Source: Paenibacillus lupini (GTDB lineage Bacteria > Bacillota > Bacilli > Paenibacillales > Paenibacillaceae). From it: 64,000 nt of DNA. This document shows, piece after piece, positions 25,309 through 33,873 of the stretch. Each line of letters begins with the position of its first letter. Position 1 is the first letter of the stretch. The notes beneath the pieces were generated by a model that was not told where the DNA came from, ran no database searches, and saw only the letters and a list, made by a program, of their open reading frames with translations. A program made the translations under genes and the position numbers. The stretch spans positions 57,504 through 121,503 of the forward strand of contig NZ_JAASRW010000008.1 of assembly GCF_011761355.1 (NCBI RefSeq), read 5' to 3'.

Positions 25309-26466
25309 TCACCTCGATATGATTTGACGCAATAACTGCGCAATTTGTTGCGCTGGCTGCTGCGATTGTTGTCTTAATCGTTCGATCGCTTCACGATGCT
25401 TCTCTTTCCAAGCCTCTGGATTATCAAGCAATACTTCCGCGCTGTCCGCGAATGCAACCGGATCAAGCTCCTCGGTTGTGCCAATTGCATCGAGCCCAAG
25501 CCGGTGAAGAAATTGATCGATCTTCGGATCGTACGATAAGCCAAGCATTGGGACCATTTGGTTCGCCGCATAGATCAGCGCGTGCAGGCGCATGCCGAAC
25601 AGCGCATCACAGCGGCTTACCTCCAGCAGCATTTGCTGGGGGTCATCGCCTGGGGCAGCCAGCTCGGCCGTGCTTCCGCCGGACAGCCTGCCTGCGAGCC
25701 GTTCCATCACCAGCTTCGATGTTTCCGCATCGTCTGGCATATGGAACGGAAGGAACCGCAGCCGCACGGGGCGGCGGCTGGCAAGCTCGGCCAGCGCGTC
25801 TGCCGCGCGGCCAAGATCGGCCCCGTCCTTGCGCCAATGCCGCAAGGACACGCCTACCACGGGCACTGCCGCCGCAGCGACGGCGGCTTCCGCCCGCTCC
25901 ACTGCTGCCGAGCCAGCCGGCAGCGGCAGCCCCATCACCGGATCGGGTACTACCTCGATCCGGCTGTGCGGTACCCCAATCCGCTTAAGAAGCTCAGCGG
26001 ATTCGGCGTCCCGCACCGACACATACGCGCTCTTCCGCATTACACCGCGGATGAGCGGATCCATCCAGCGCCGGGTTACCGGCCCGATCCCTTGCGAATA
26101 AATAAACGTCGGCTTGCCAAGCAGCTGAGCAAGCTTGATGACTCCCGTGTAATACGGGATCGTCTTCGCGCTTGTTGCATCCTGCAGCAGGCTCCCGCCG
26201 CCGCTGATCAGTCCATCGCTTGTACGGAGCGCGTTCCACAGATCCTTCGGGTGCATCCTCCGGACTGCTTCTACGCCGTACATCTGGCTTGTCCAAGCCG
26301 GGTCAGCCGACAATACAACCGGCTGAATAGTAACACCAGCAGCCTCGCCTTGCTCGGCTAATGCCAGCAAGATCGAACGAAGCACCGCTTCATCGCCGCT
26401 GTTGCGAAATCCGTAATAACCGGAGATCACTATTCGGCGAGTTTTTTTATCAGTCCCGGTGACCAT
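25309..26466 (-). CDS. csaB: Polysaccharide pyruvyl transferase CsaB
   Basis: Adds a pyruvyl ketal to the peptidoglycan-linked secondary polymer, the modification that SLH domains bind. 385 residues with the pyruvyl-transferase fold: ISGYYGFRNSGDEAVL at the N-terminus, GGGSLLQDATS near 105, FIYSQGIGPV, VSVRDAESAELL and FGMRLHALIYAANQMVP near 310. The base composition is visibly more GC-rich than its neighbours (about 25600-26100), which creates several spurious reading frames on the other strand. Its start overlaps the 3' end of the DUF5693 gene by 37 nt, indicating translational coupling. Four SLH proteins in this window are probable beneficiaries. Confidence 0.95.
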   Translation of the reverse strand: MVTGTDKKTRRIVISGYYGFRNSGDEAVLRSILLALAEQGEAAGVTIQPVVLSADPAWTSQMYGVEAVRRMHPKDLWNALRTSDGLISGGGSLLQDATSAKTIPYYTGVIKLAQLLGKPTFIYSQGIGPVTRRWMDPLIRGVMRKSAYVSVRDAESAELLKRIGVPHSRIEVVPDPVMGLPLPAGSAAVERAEAAVAAAAVPVVGVSLRHWRKDGADLGRAADALAELASRRPVRLRFLPFHMPDDAETSKLVMERLAGRLSGGSTAELAAPGDDPQQMLLEVSRCDALFGMRLHALIYAANQMVPMLGLSYDPKIDQFLHRLGLDAIGTTEELDPVAFADSAEVLLDNPEAWKEKHREAIERLRQQSQQPAQQIAQLLRQIISR

Positions 26467-28532
26467 TTACGCCATACCCCTTCCAATACCAGCCACACAC
26501 CAATCAAGATGATGCCGATAATCGCGCCAAGGCCAAGACCAAGGAATACGCGGATAATCGAGATGTAGAGCGGCGTATGAATGTGGGCGAATGTATCGAC
26601 CATCGACAGCTGCCCAATTGACCCAACTATAATGAGTACCCACGCTGCACGATATCGAAGCGCGAGAAATAATCCAAGTAATAACAGTGGATGCGAAAGC
26701 ATAAATTCCTTGCTCCGCGGACGAACGCCAAACGTTTGCTCCAGCCAATTACGGAACGTCAGCTCCAAGGAAGAAGCGGATCCTTCATTGCCAGTACGCG
26801 ACAGATAATACATGCCTACAACCGCGATAACCACAAACGCCACAACCATAAACACCGTAATCGGCATACCAGCCACTTTACGCAGACGGCGAATCGGCGA
26901 ACTGCCTGTGTACAGTAAGACATAAATAGCGGTCAGGCCAATTGGCGCCAAATGCAGCATGCTGACACCACGGAATTGCTGCAGCACCATGCTGTACGTA
27001 ATATTGTTAAGCAGACCAAATACAAAAGGTACGGCCATCAGCGAGATAAGCGCTGTAACAATAAACCACGTGATTGCAAGTCCAAAGCGGCGTCCAACAG
27101 TCATGCCTTCGAATACCCATTTGCCTTCATCTGGAGTTGCAGCTCGTCCATTCCAGTCGGATCCGCCAACCGTCCGGCGGTTGCCATCCGTTCGAGAGTA
27201 CACGCGGTTCATCACCCAAACAAGGGCAAGTGTAGGAGCACTAATTGCAGCCCCAAGCGCAAGCGCCTGCTCGGCAAGAGCACCATTCAGCTGGAACAGC
27301 CCCGCGCCGCCGATCAGTCCAAGGATAAACAGCAGGATCAGCGTACCTGGAATAAATACATTGATAAGCAAAGCGATCAAAGAAACCGCTCCTGCAGCTA
27401 CAACCATCTTCAGCGGCTTCGCGTAAGAAGGATGCTTCACATCAAATGGCTGTGCCAAATTTGGCGCAAAGCCGGCATCGGTCAGTCTTTGCACAGCGCC
27501 GTCTTTCCCCTTCATCGTCAGGTACAAGTTATCGAGTCCGCTGACAACAGCCGATTTCTCCTGGCTTGTCTGCACGCTCGCATTCAGGAAGAACATCCGG
27601 ATATTGCGGTCCTTCGCTGCAAGCAGGAAGCGGTCAGTCAGCACCTCAGGCGATTTTGCAATCGCATCATCAGCCGACAAAGAATAGAGACGTACGATAT
27701 TATAGTTTGTAATAAATGCTAATTTATTTATGCCAAGCTGAGGTTTTTTCAAATTCTCAATGGTTGCCATGCCCATACCGTATTTGTTCAGGAGCTCTGC
27801 GAATGAATTTAAGCTTCTGAGCTCAAATTGATCCTTGTACCCCTTCACTTGTCCACCATCGAACAATACGCGGGTCACGCCAACCTCCTTCAGGCGGGCA
27901 AGCTGCGCATCTACCGCAGCCTCATCATAAGGCAGTACACGGTCAGAGAAGCGCGCTAAAATATGAAATCCTTTGTCATGCAAGGCTTGCAGCGTCATCG
28001 GATCAAAATCCATCGGCTGCAGCAGTACTTCCTGCAGAGGCATTTCAACTACCAGGCCATTGCGGCCATCGAATGTCCATGGGCGGTATACCACCCCTGC
28101 ATGATCCAATGCCTGACGTACAATTGGTCCGATCTGCTCTTCCTCTTGCGTACCGCTGAAGAGAATGTAGGTAAAGTTCTGACCCACAGGCTCCAGCTTG
28201 CTTTGAAGCAGAGCTACATCCTTCGAATTGTAATATTTCAGACGACCCGACGCGGAGAGCTCTTTGAGCGAGCTCTCATACAGCGACATCGTCGTAATGC
28301 CAACGTCTTTCATTTTGTCCAGTTGCTCGTCAATAAACTGCGCCGGACGGGCTTGATATTCCGAAATATCAACCAAATCGCGATAGTCAAAAATATACTC
28401 TACCGACTTGGACGATGCTTCCATATCCATTCGATTCATACCAAGCGGCAGTGCGGCAATTACGCCAATAATGGCAATAATCCACACTAAGAGCTTCGCT
28501 TTACGGTTCCATTGCTGCCAACGTTGAAGCAC
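26430..28532 (-). CDS. DUF5693 family multipass membrane protein
   Basis: 700 residues. One N-terminal membrane helix (AKLLVWIIAIIGVIAALPLG), a large extracytoplasmic domain (about 35-360) containing the VDISEYQARP region, then about eight hydrophobic segments from 375 to 690 with a charged loop near 455-475 (MNRVYSRTDGNRR). It starts at GTG 28532, with GGAGG 6 nt upstream. It overlaps csaB by 37 nt, and this linkage suggests a role in moving or finishing the secondary wall polymer, for example as a ligase or flippase-like part. That is inference; the family has no function known to me. Confidence 0.85.
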   Translation of the reverse strand: MLQRWQQWNRKAKLLVWIIAIIGVIAALPLGMNRMDMEASSKSVEYIFDYRDLVDISEYQARPAQFIDEQLDKMKDVGITTMSLYESSLKELSASGRLKYYNSKDVALLQSKLEPVGQNFTYILFSGTQEEEQIGPIVRQALDHAGVVYRPWTFDGRNGLVVEMPLQEVLLQPMDFDPMTLQALHDKGFHILARFSDRVLPYDEAAVDAQLARLKEVGVTRVLFDGGQVKGYKDQFELRSLNSFAELLNKYGMGMATIENLKKPQLGINKLAFITNYNIVRLYSLSADDAIAKSPEVLTDRFLLAAKDRNIRMFFLNASVQTSQEKSAVVSGLDNLYLTMKGKDGAVQRLTDAGFAPNLAQPFDVKHPSYAKPLKMVVAAGAVSLIALLINVFIPGTLILLFILGLIGGAGLFQLNGALAEQALALGAAISAPTLALVWVMNRVYSRTDGNRRTVGGSDWNGRAATPDEGKWVFEGMTVGRRFGLAITWFIVTALISLMAVPFVFGLLNNITYSMVLQQFRGVSMLHLAPIGLTAIYVLLYTGSSPIRRLRKVAGMPITVFMVVAFVVIAVVGMYYLSRTGNEGSASSLELTFRNWLEQTFGVRPRSKEFMLSHPLLLLGLFLALRYRAAWVLIIVGSIGQLSMVDTFAHIHTPLYISIIRVFLGLGLGAIIGIILIGVWLVLEGVWRKWSPGLIKKLAE

Positions 28533-28573
28533 AATAATCCTCCGTTCAACTCTTTTGCGAGTTTACTCTCTAA

Positions 28574-30286
28574 TTATGCCTTGCTATCAACCCGCTCCAT
28601 CACTGCTCCACGCAGTTTGTTCAGGGCATCAGCGGCATCTTCTGTTGATTGTCCACGAACGGCAAAATACACTTTTATCTTAGGTTCTGTGCCTGATGGG
28701 CGAAGACAGAACCACGATCCATCAGCGAGCATATATTTCAGTACATTTTCAGGACGAAGACCATCAAGGCCGCCAAGGTAGTCAAGAACACGCTCTACCT
28801 TCACGCCGTTGATTTGTACAGGCGGGTTATCGCGCCAGTCGTTCATAATGCCAGCAATCTGCTGTACGCCGTCAAGGCCTTTCAGCGTCCGGGACTCAAG
28901 CCCTTCCAAATAGAAGCCATGCTTCGCATACAGTTCAAGCAGTACATCATACAACGTTTTTCCTTGACTGCTATAGTATGCCGCTGCTTCACAAATCAAT
29001 AACGATGCGACTACCGCATCTTTGTCACGTGCGTAATCACCAGTCAAGTAACCGTAGCTCTCTTCATAGCCAAACAGGAAGGTATGCTCGCCTGTTTGCT
29101 CGTAAGACGTCATTTTCTCACCAATATATTTGAAGCCCGTCAATGTATTCTCAACGGCTACACCGTAAGAACGAGCGATATCGGCACCCATCTCGCTGGT
29201 AACGATCGTCTTGATCACGATTCCGTTAGCCGGCAGCTGGCCGCGCTCTTTCAATTGACTAAGCACATATTCGATCATCAGGGCACCCGATTGGTTGCCT
29301 GTCAGTACGACATATTCGCCATTGTTGTTTTTCACAACCGCACCCATTCGGTCTGCATCAGGGTCTGTACCCATAATAATGTCAGCATCAATCTCTTGCG
29401 CAAGCTTAATGGCCAGAGTGAAAGCTTCACGTTCTTCCGGGTTCGGCGATTTGACCGTGCTGAAATAGCCGTCAGGCGCCTCCTGCTCGGCAACAATATG
29501 AACATTGCTGAAGCCTGCTTTGCGCAGCACTTCACGAACCGGCAAATTACCGGAGCCATGCAGCGGTGTAAAAACAACTTTAAACTTTTCTCCAAGACCA
29601 CCTTGCAGCAGTTCTTTATTCAAGCTTTGTGCAACTACCGTATCTGTGTACTTCTCGTCTGCTTCGGCCTCAAGCCATACAAGAAGGCCTTTCGCTTCTG
29701 CATCTTCACGGCTCATTCTCTTAATTTGATCAAAACCAGTCACTTCGCCAATCGAAGCAATTACCTGCTCAGCATCCTCGGGAATCAGCTGACAGCCATC
29801 CGAGCCATAAGCCTTATAGCCGTTGTACTCTGGCGGGTTATGACTTGCTGTAATAACGATACCTGTAGCGCAGCCAAGCGAACGTACCGCATAGGACAGC
29901 TGTGGTGTTGGTCTAAGCGACGAGAACAAGTAAGTCTTCACGCCATTAGCCGCAAGGACAAGTGCGGAATCAAGAGCAAACTCAGGGGAATTATTACGCG
30001 AGTCATGAGCAATAACAGCCGATGGCTGGCCTTCTGTACGAGTGAGCAGCCAGTTCGCGAGCCCTTGTGTTGCTTTACCAACTGTATACGCGTTAAGACG
30101 GTTTGTACCTGCGCCCATAACACCGCGGAGACCGCCAGTCCCAAATTCAAGATCGCGATAGAAGCGGTCCGTAATTTCTTTCTCTTGTCCATCAATGCCG
30201 CGAAGTTCTTCCTTCGTAGCCTCATCAATCAGTTGATCATTAAGCCATGCTTGGTAACGTTCAATTGCCTTTTCATTTTGGTTCAA
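28574..30286 (-). CDS. pgcA: Phospho-sugar mutase (PgcA-type phosphoglucomutase)
   Basis: Cytoplasmic alpha-D-phosphohexomutase interconverting sugar-1- and sugar-6-phosphates, which feeds UDP-glucose and wall or exopolysaccharide synthesis. All four family motifs are present: active-site phosphoserine Ser148 in TASHNPPEYNGYK, metal-binding GTDPDADRMG, the sugar-binding loop GYEESYGYL and the phosphate-binding RPSGTEPKIKVYF. FGTGGLRGVMGAGTNRLN marks the N-terminus. 570 residues matches Bacillus PgcA (581). It starts at TTG 30286, with AGGAG 9 nt upstream. It is followed after 41 nt by the DUF5693-csaB-tagA genes, so precursor supply and polymer assembly may be cotranscribed. Confidence 0.93.
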   Translation of the reverse strand: MNQNEKAIERYQAWLNDQLIDEATKEELRGIDGQEKEITDRFYRDLEFGTGGLRGVMGAGTNRLNAYTVGKATQGLANWLLTRTEGQPSAVIAHDSRNNSPEFALDSALVLAANGVKTYLFSSLRPTPQLSYAVRSLGCATGIVITASHNPPEYNGYKAYGSDGCQLIPEDAEQVIASIGEVTGFDQIKRMSREDAEAKGLLVWLEAEADEKYTDTVVAQSLNKELLQGGLGEKFKVVFTPLHGSGNLPVREVLRKAGFSNVHIVAEQEAPDGYFSTVKSPNPEEREAFTLAIKLAQEIDADIIMGTDPDADRMGAVVKNNNGEYVVLTGNQSGALMIEYVLSQLKERGQLPANGIVIKTIVTSEMGADIARSYGVAVENTLTGFKYIGEKMTSYEQTGEHTFLFGYEESYGYLTGDYARDKDAVVASLLICEAAAYYSSQGKTLYDVLLELYAKHGFYLEGLESRTLKGLDGVQQIAGIMNDWRDNPPVQINGVKVERVLDYLGGLDGLRPENVLKYMLADGSWFCLRPSGTEPKIKVYFAVRGQSTEDAADALNKLRGAVMERVDSKA

Positions 30287-30343
30287 GTAGCTTCACTCCT
30301 TTTATTTGTTTCTCTATTCTTACATTAGATAATTAAGGCTGTA

Positions 30344-30775
30344 TTAAGATCTCTCGGACAACGCAAACATAAGCTCGCCTTCTGCAACCACTTGGCCATC
30401 CACTGTAGCTGTCGCTTTCCCTTTGCCGATTGGCCCTTTCAGACGTGTAATTTCCACTTCAAGCGTGAGCGTGTCGCCAGGCTTCACTTGACCGCGGAAA
30501 CGGAATCCATCAATCCCTGCAAAAAATCCAAGCTTGCCGCGGTTAGCTTCAACCATCAGCATAGCAACGGAGCCTACTTGCGCGAGCGCCTCAACAATAA
30601 GCACACCCGGCATTACCGGATACCCTGGAAAATGTCCTACAAAATAGGGTTCGTTCATCGTTACGTTTTTGATGCCCACTGCGCGGACACCTGGCTCAAC
30701 CTCCGTAATGCGGTCAACGAGCAGAAATGGCGGGCGATGTGGGATAATTTCTTGAATTTGATTAATATCTAGCAT
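30344..30775 (-). CDS. fabZ: 3-hydroxyacyl-[acyl-carrier-protein] dehydratase FabZ
   Basis: Hot-dog-fold dehydratase of type II fatty-acid synthesis, converting 3-hydroxyacyl-ACP to trans-2-enoyl-ACP. The catalytic His48 lies in [12 protein letters not shown] and Glu62 in [15 protein letters not shown] and [11 protein letters not shown] are also conserved. The length of 143 residues is standard. AAAGGAG lies 8-9 nt upstream of the ATG. It is separated from the PgsA-like gene by a weak hairpin (30880-30918) and lies 57 nt before pgcA. The position close to flhO-flhP and mbl is like that of ywpB/fabZ in Bacillus. Confidence 0.96.
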   Translation of the reverse strand: MLDINQIQEIIPHRPPFLLVDRITEVEPGVRAVGIKNVTMNEPYFVGHFPGYPVMPGVLIVEALAQVGSVAMLMVEANRGKLGFFAGIDGFRFRGQVKPGDTLTLEVEITRLKGPIGKGKATATVDGQVVAEGELMFALSERS

Positions 30776-30879
30776 GTTTATTTTCTCCTTTCGATGTTAA
30801 CAGGTATAAAAAAGCTTAATTTTACTGAAACTGATAATATCCTTCAGCAAACTGCAGGTTGTGAAGGTTAAGATAAGGG

Positions 30880-30918
30880 GGCTTGACTGCGGATTACGAT
30901 AAATCCGCAGGCCAAGCC
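30880..30918 (-). terminator. Weak terminator-like hairpin after the PgsA-like gene
   Basis: GGCTTG...CTGCGGATT pairs with AATCCGCAG...CAAGCC around a 6-nt loop (a strong stem of about 15 pairs with a small bulge), but only CCCCTTATCTT follows, with no real T-run. Confidence 0.45.
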
Positions 30919-30932
30919 TCTTTGTGTGCCTA

Positions 30933-31472
30933 CTATTCCGGTCCGATCGTCTTGTTCTGCCCTGGGCCCGACTTGTTCAGCGCCTGGAACAGAATGATGT
31001 ACACAATTGCTGTCAGGAACGAAAAGGCAATTACAGCCCACAAATAATTCGCAGCAAACGGTGCTTCAAGAAACACAAACATGATACCTACGTAAAACAG
31101 CACAGTTGTCAGCTTGCCCATCCAATTCGCCGGCACGGTCTTTTTTCCTTTAAAGTGAAAAATCATGCCTCCGGCTATCATTCCCAAATCGCGCAAAAAG
31201 ATCGCTGCCGCTGCGACCCATGAGATATGGCCCGCCAGAAGAAGCGATAATATAACGGTAATGAACATCAGCTTATCCGCAAGCGGATCAAGCATCTGCC
31301 CAACCGTCGTCACTTGCCCGGTGCGCCGGGCAATATACCCGTCGAGTATATCTGTGAGGCCTGCTGCCACGACTACCAGAAAAGCATAAATCATGTGTCC
31401 CTGCGCAAAAATCGCGACGTAGACAGGTATCATCGCAAAACGCAGCGAGGTTAAAAAATTCGGCAGATTCAA
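30933..31472 (-). CDS. CDP-alcohol phosphatidyltransferase (PgsA-like)
   Basis: Integral membrane enzyme that joins a CDP-activated lipid to an alcohol; the closest type is phosphatidylglycerophosphate synthase. The full catalytic signature DG-x2-AR-x8-G-x3-D-x3-D is present at residues 44-66 (DGYIARR to DPLADK). About five membrane segments span 179 residues, a normal length. It starts at TTG 31472, with GAGGGG 9 nt upstream. Paenibacilli usually carry a second pgsA near cinA/recA, so this may be a paralogue or a cardiolipin-type enzyme; the acceptor alcohol cannot be read from the sequence. Confidence 0.9.
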   Translation of the reverse strand: MNLPNFLTSLRFAMIPVYVAIFAQGHMIYAFLVVVAAGLTDILDGYIARRTGQVTTVGQMLDPLADKLMFITVILSLLLAGHISWVAAAAIFLRDLGMIAGGMIFHFKGKKTVPANWMGKLTTVLFYVGIMFVFLEAPFAANYLWAVIAFSFLTAIVYIILFQALNKSGPGQNKTIGPE

Positions 31473-31573
31473 ACGCGCACGCCCCTCTACCTTTATCCAT
31501 TTCTTCTACACAAGGTTCCCAATCATTATACAACTACCATATGAAAATGAAAACAGCACCCATTACGTGCCAA

Positions 31574-31625
31574 AAGGGCTGCCCCAATAGTCACTATACC
31601 GTGATGACTTCGGAGGGCAGCCCTT
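31574..31625 (-). terminator. Intrinsic terminator after flhO-flhP-epuA
   Basis: An 11-bp stem (AAGGGCTGCCC with GGGCAGCCCTT) encloses a 30-nt loop with its own small stem, followed by TTTT on the minus strand. Confidence 0.75.
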
Positions 31626-31636
31626 CATTATTTATT

Positions 31637-31933
31637 CTACGTATCAGAAAATACAAGATCGTACATGTGCTGCCAGGTCGACCACTGGAACACTTCACTG
31701 CCCGGCTGCTTGCCTACGACAACATACCCGACATATAAACCGGTGATGAGCATGATGACCATAATGACCGGTACAATACTCTTGCGCAGGATCCACAATG
31801 TGATCCGCGCACCCTTGGAACGCTGCTGCTTTTCGGAATTGTCGCTGCTGCTGGTCTTAACTTTTTCCTCCGCAAGCGGTTTTTCCTGATTTTTCGGCGC
31901 GCTCCGCGATAGAACCGCCCGTTCATCCGACAT
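31637..31933 (-). CDS. EpuA-like small membrane protein (annotated as RNA polymerase subunit beta family)
   Basis: 98 residues. A charged, low-complexity N-terminal half (1-45) is followed by one transmembrane helix (SIVPVIMVIMLITGLYVGYVVVG) and a short external tail with VFQWSTWQHMYDLVF. The tail and helix match the EpuA family (PF11772), often mislabelled 'DNA-directed RNA polymerase subunit beta'. The function is unknown to me. It lies 13 nt after flhP, so it is probably the last gene of the flagellar unit. Confidence 0.75.
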   Translation of the reverse strand: MSDERAVLSRSAPKNQEKPLAEEKVKTSSSDNSEKQQRSKGARITLWILRKSIVPVIMVIMLITGLYVGYVVVGKQPGSEVFQWSTWQHMYDLVFSDT

Positions 31934-31946
31934 ACTCTCACCCTAT

Positions 31947-32774
31947 CTATTTGCGCAGGCTGTTGGCTAACCCCATCATTGTATCACTGGACGTTAAAGC
32001 TCTAGCTGCCAGCTGGTAAGCACGCTGCACATTAATCAGCTCCGTCATCTCATCGCCTAGGTTTACATTTGACTGCTCCAAGGCGCCTTGACGAAGCGCA
32101 ATACCATTGTCGCCGCTTGGCGTAACGTTCTGCAGAACATCTGCTACATTAATACCATCGGCAATCTCATATAAGTTATCCGCTACAAGCGTTAGCGCTG
32201 AAGGACGGGTTGCTTGAACCAGCTTAATCGAGCCAAGTTCAATGGTGCTGCCGTCTTTCGCTACGCCTTGAGCGGTACCGTCAGGATTAACCCGAAGCTG
32301 GTAACCATTCGGCAATACAAGCGGACCTTCACCCGCTGCGGTGCTCGCCATAACAGGATAGCCTTCAGCTGTTGCCAAAATCGTATCACCGTTTGCATCC
32401 ACCGTCAACTGCAGCGAACCACTGCGCGTATAGGCACGGTCGCCGTCACCGTTAACCATGACTTCGAACAGGGCATCTCCTTCAATTGCAAGATCCGTAT
32501 CCTTATCCGTTGTCTTAATCGTACCTTGCTGCAAATTCGGCTGAATCATCGACAGTCTTGATCCCCAGCCCTGATTAAAGTTAAGTGATGTCAGTCTTCC
32601 CGGCTGATTAAACTCTTCCGGCTGCCTTCTCGTGTTATTGAGCAAATCCTCGAAGGTAGCTTCTTTACGTTTATAGCCTACCGTATTCACATTCGCAATA
32701 TTATCAGCCAGCATGTCCAATTTTTGCTGAAGAGCGTTCATCGATACACTGGCATTAATCATCGAGCTGTTCAT
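31947..32774 (-). CDS. flhP: Flagellar basal-body rod/hook protein FlhP
   Basis: FlgG/FlhP-family axial protein of the flagellar rod, exported by the flagellar type III system. 275 residues with the N-terminal rod signature DNIANVNTVGYKRKE (about 24-38), a central D1 domain, and the C-terminal coiled segment GALEQSNVNLGDEMTELINVQRAYQ. GGAGG lies 8 nt upstream of the ATG, 18 nt after flhO. In Bacillus the flhO-flhP pair likewise sits near mbl and spoIIID, which supports the name. Assignment between FlhO and FlhP rests on gene order. Confidence 0.92.
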   Translation of the reverse strand: MNSSMINASVSMNALQQKLDMLADNIANVNTVGYKRKEATFEDLLNNTRRQPEEFNQPGRLTSLNFNQGWGSRLSMIQPNLQQGTIKTTDKDTDLAIEGDALFEVMVNGDGDRAYTRSGSLQLTVDANGDTILATAEGYPVMASTAAGEGPLVLPNGYQLRVNPDGTAQGVAKDGSTIELGSIKLVQATRPSALTLVADNLYEIADGINVADVLQNVTPSGDNGIALRQGALEQSNVNLGDEMTELINVQRAYQLAARALTSSDTMMGLANSLRK

Positions 32775-32792
32775 AGTGTGCGCCTCCTGCTT

Positions 32793-33659
32793 TTATACAC
32801 GGCCTACTTGGTTAACGGCTTTGTCCAAGCTTTCATCGTAGAACTGAATAACCTTCTGATTCGCTTCATAAGCGCGAAGTGCGGCCATCAAATCTACCGA
32901 TGATTGTGCGGCGTCAACATTCGAACGCTCGACATAACCTTGACGCACCTCTACACGATCACCTGCTGCAACTTGCTGGGCATCAGCTTCGTCGCCAATC
33001 AGGCGGAATTTGCCGTCCCCTTCGCGGGCAAGTTCATTTGGATTATCGATTCGAGTAAGCATCAGCTGTTTGCCTGTATCTGCTCCCGTGTTTGCATCCA
33101 CAAAACGTTGATCGGCCGTTAGCGTTAAGCCATCTAGGCTCACGCCTGCTGGGAATTGAATCGGATTGCCGTCTGTACCAAGCACATTTGACCCATCTCC
33201 CGATACCAGGAAACCGTCTGAGGTCAATGTGAATGAACCACCACGTGTATAACGGACTTCACCGTCTGCATCCTGCAAAGTGAAGAACGCCTGCGGCTGG
33301 AAGGTCACTTCACCATCTGGCGATACGGATTTGCCGGAGGCATCAAAGGCCATCCCCGGCACTTCAATATTCGATACAAGAGCAAAGTCCGATGATTTGC
33401 CTGTCTGCATCAAATCGCCCTGCAGATGGATCGCAAGGCTTTCTTCGGCGAATACGCCGGTACTGATCTTCCCGATCTCTTTCTGCTGCTTCTCATCTAC
33501 GCCAGTCAGGGACAACAGCATTTCCGGAAATGAACGAGTGACCGCATAAGTCTGTTTATAACCCGGTGTATTAATATTGGTAATATTATTCGTTATCGTA
33601 TCATGTCTGCGCTGCTGTGCTGTTATGCCTGCTGCAGCCGTATAAAGACCTCTTAACAT
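32793..33659 (-). CDS. flhO: Flagellar basal-body rod protein FlhO
   Basis: Rod protein of the FlgF/FlgG family. 288 residues, starting MLRGLYTAAAG, with the signature NNITNINTPGYKQT (24-37) and the C-terminal QGYVERSNVDAAQSSVDLMAALRAYEANQKV typical of axial proteins. GGAGG lies 7 nt upstream. It is the first gene of flhO-flhP. The upstream 214 nt to mbl contains a TATAAT-like box near 33715 without a good -35; a sigma-D promoter was not evident. Confidence 0.92.
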   Translation of the reverse strand: MLRGLYTAAAGITAQQRRHDTITNNITNINTPGYKQTYAVTRSFPEMLLSLTGVDEKQQKEIGKISTGVFAEESLAIHLQGDLMQTGKSSDFALVSNIEVPGMAFDASGKSVSPDGEVTFQPQAFFTLQDADGEVRYTRGGSFTLTSDGFLVSGDGSNVLGTDGNPIQFPAGVSLDGLTLTADQRFVDANTGADTGKQLMLTRIDNPNELAREGDGKFRLIGDEADAQQVAAGDRVEVRQGYVERSNVDAAQSSVDLMAALRAYEANQKVIQFYDESLDKAVNQVGRV

Positions 33660-33873
33660 GTGGCGCCTCCTCGGCTGGTACGCTTACGAAGCCGTTTCAT
33701 TAATTTCTTCTTATTATAATATCGGCAACGTCAGCAACCACCGTTATAGATACCTCCTGCGACCTTCGACCCAATTTATGCCTCGGCGCGCTCCCCACAG
33801 CGCCCTACCCGCATGAAAACCCCTATCGAAGCCTTTCGAAGATGAAGGGCCTCGGTTAGAGGTAGGTTTATCG

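Noticed and set aside
25452-26361. Several plus-strand frames opposite csaB
   Set aside because: They arise from the GC-rich segment of csaB; their products are Arg/Pro/Ala-rich with no motif.
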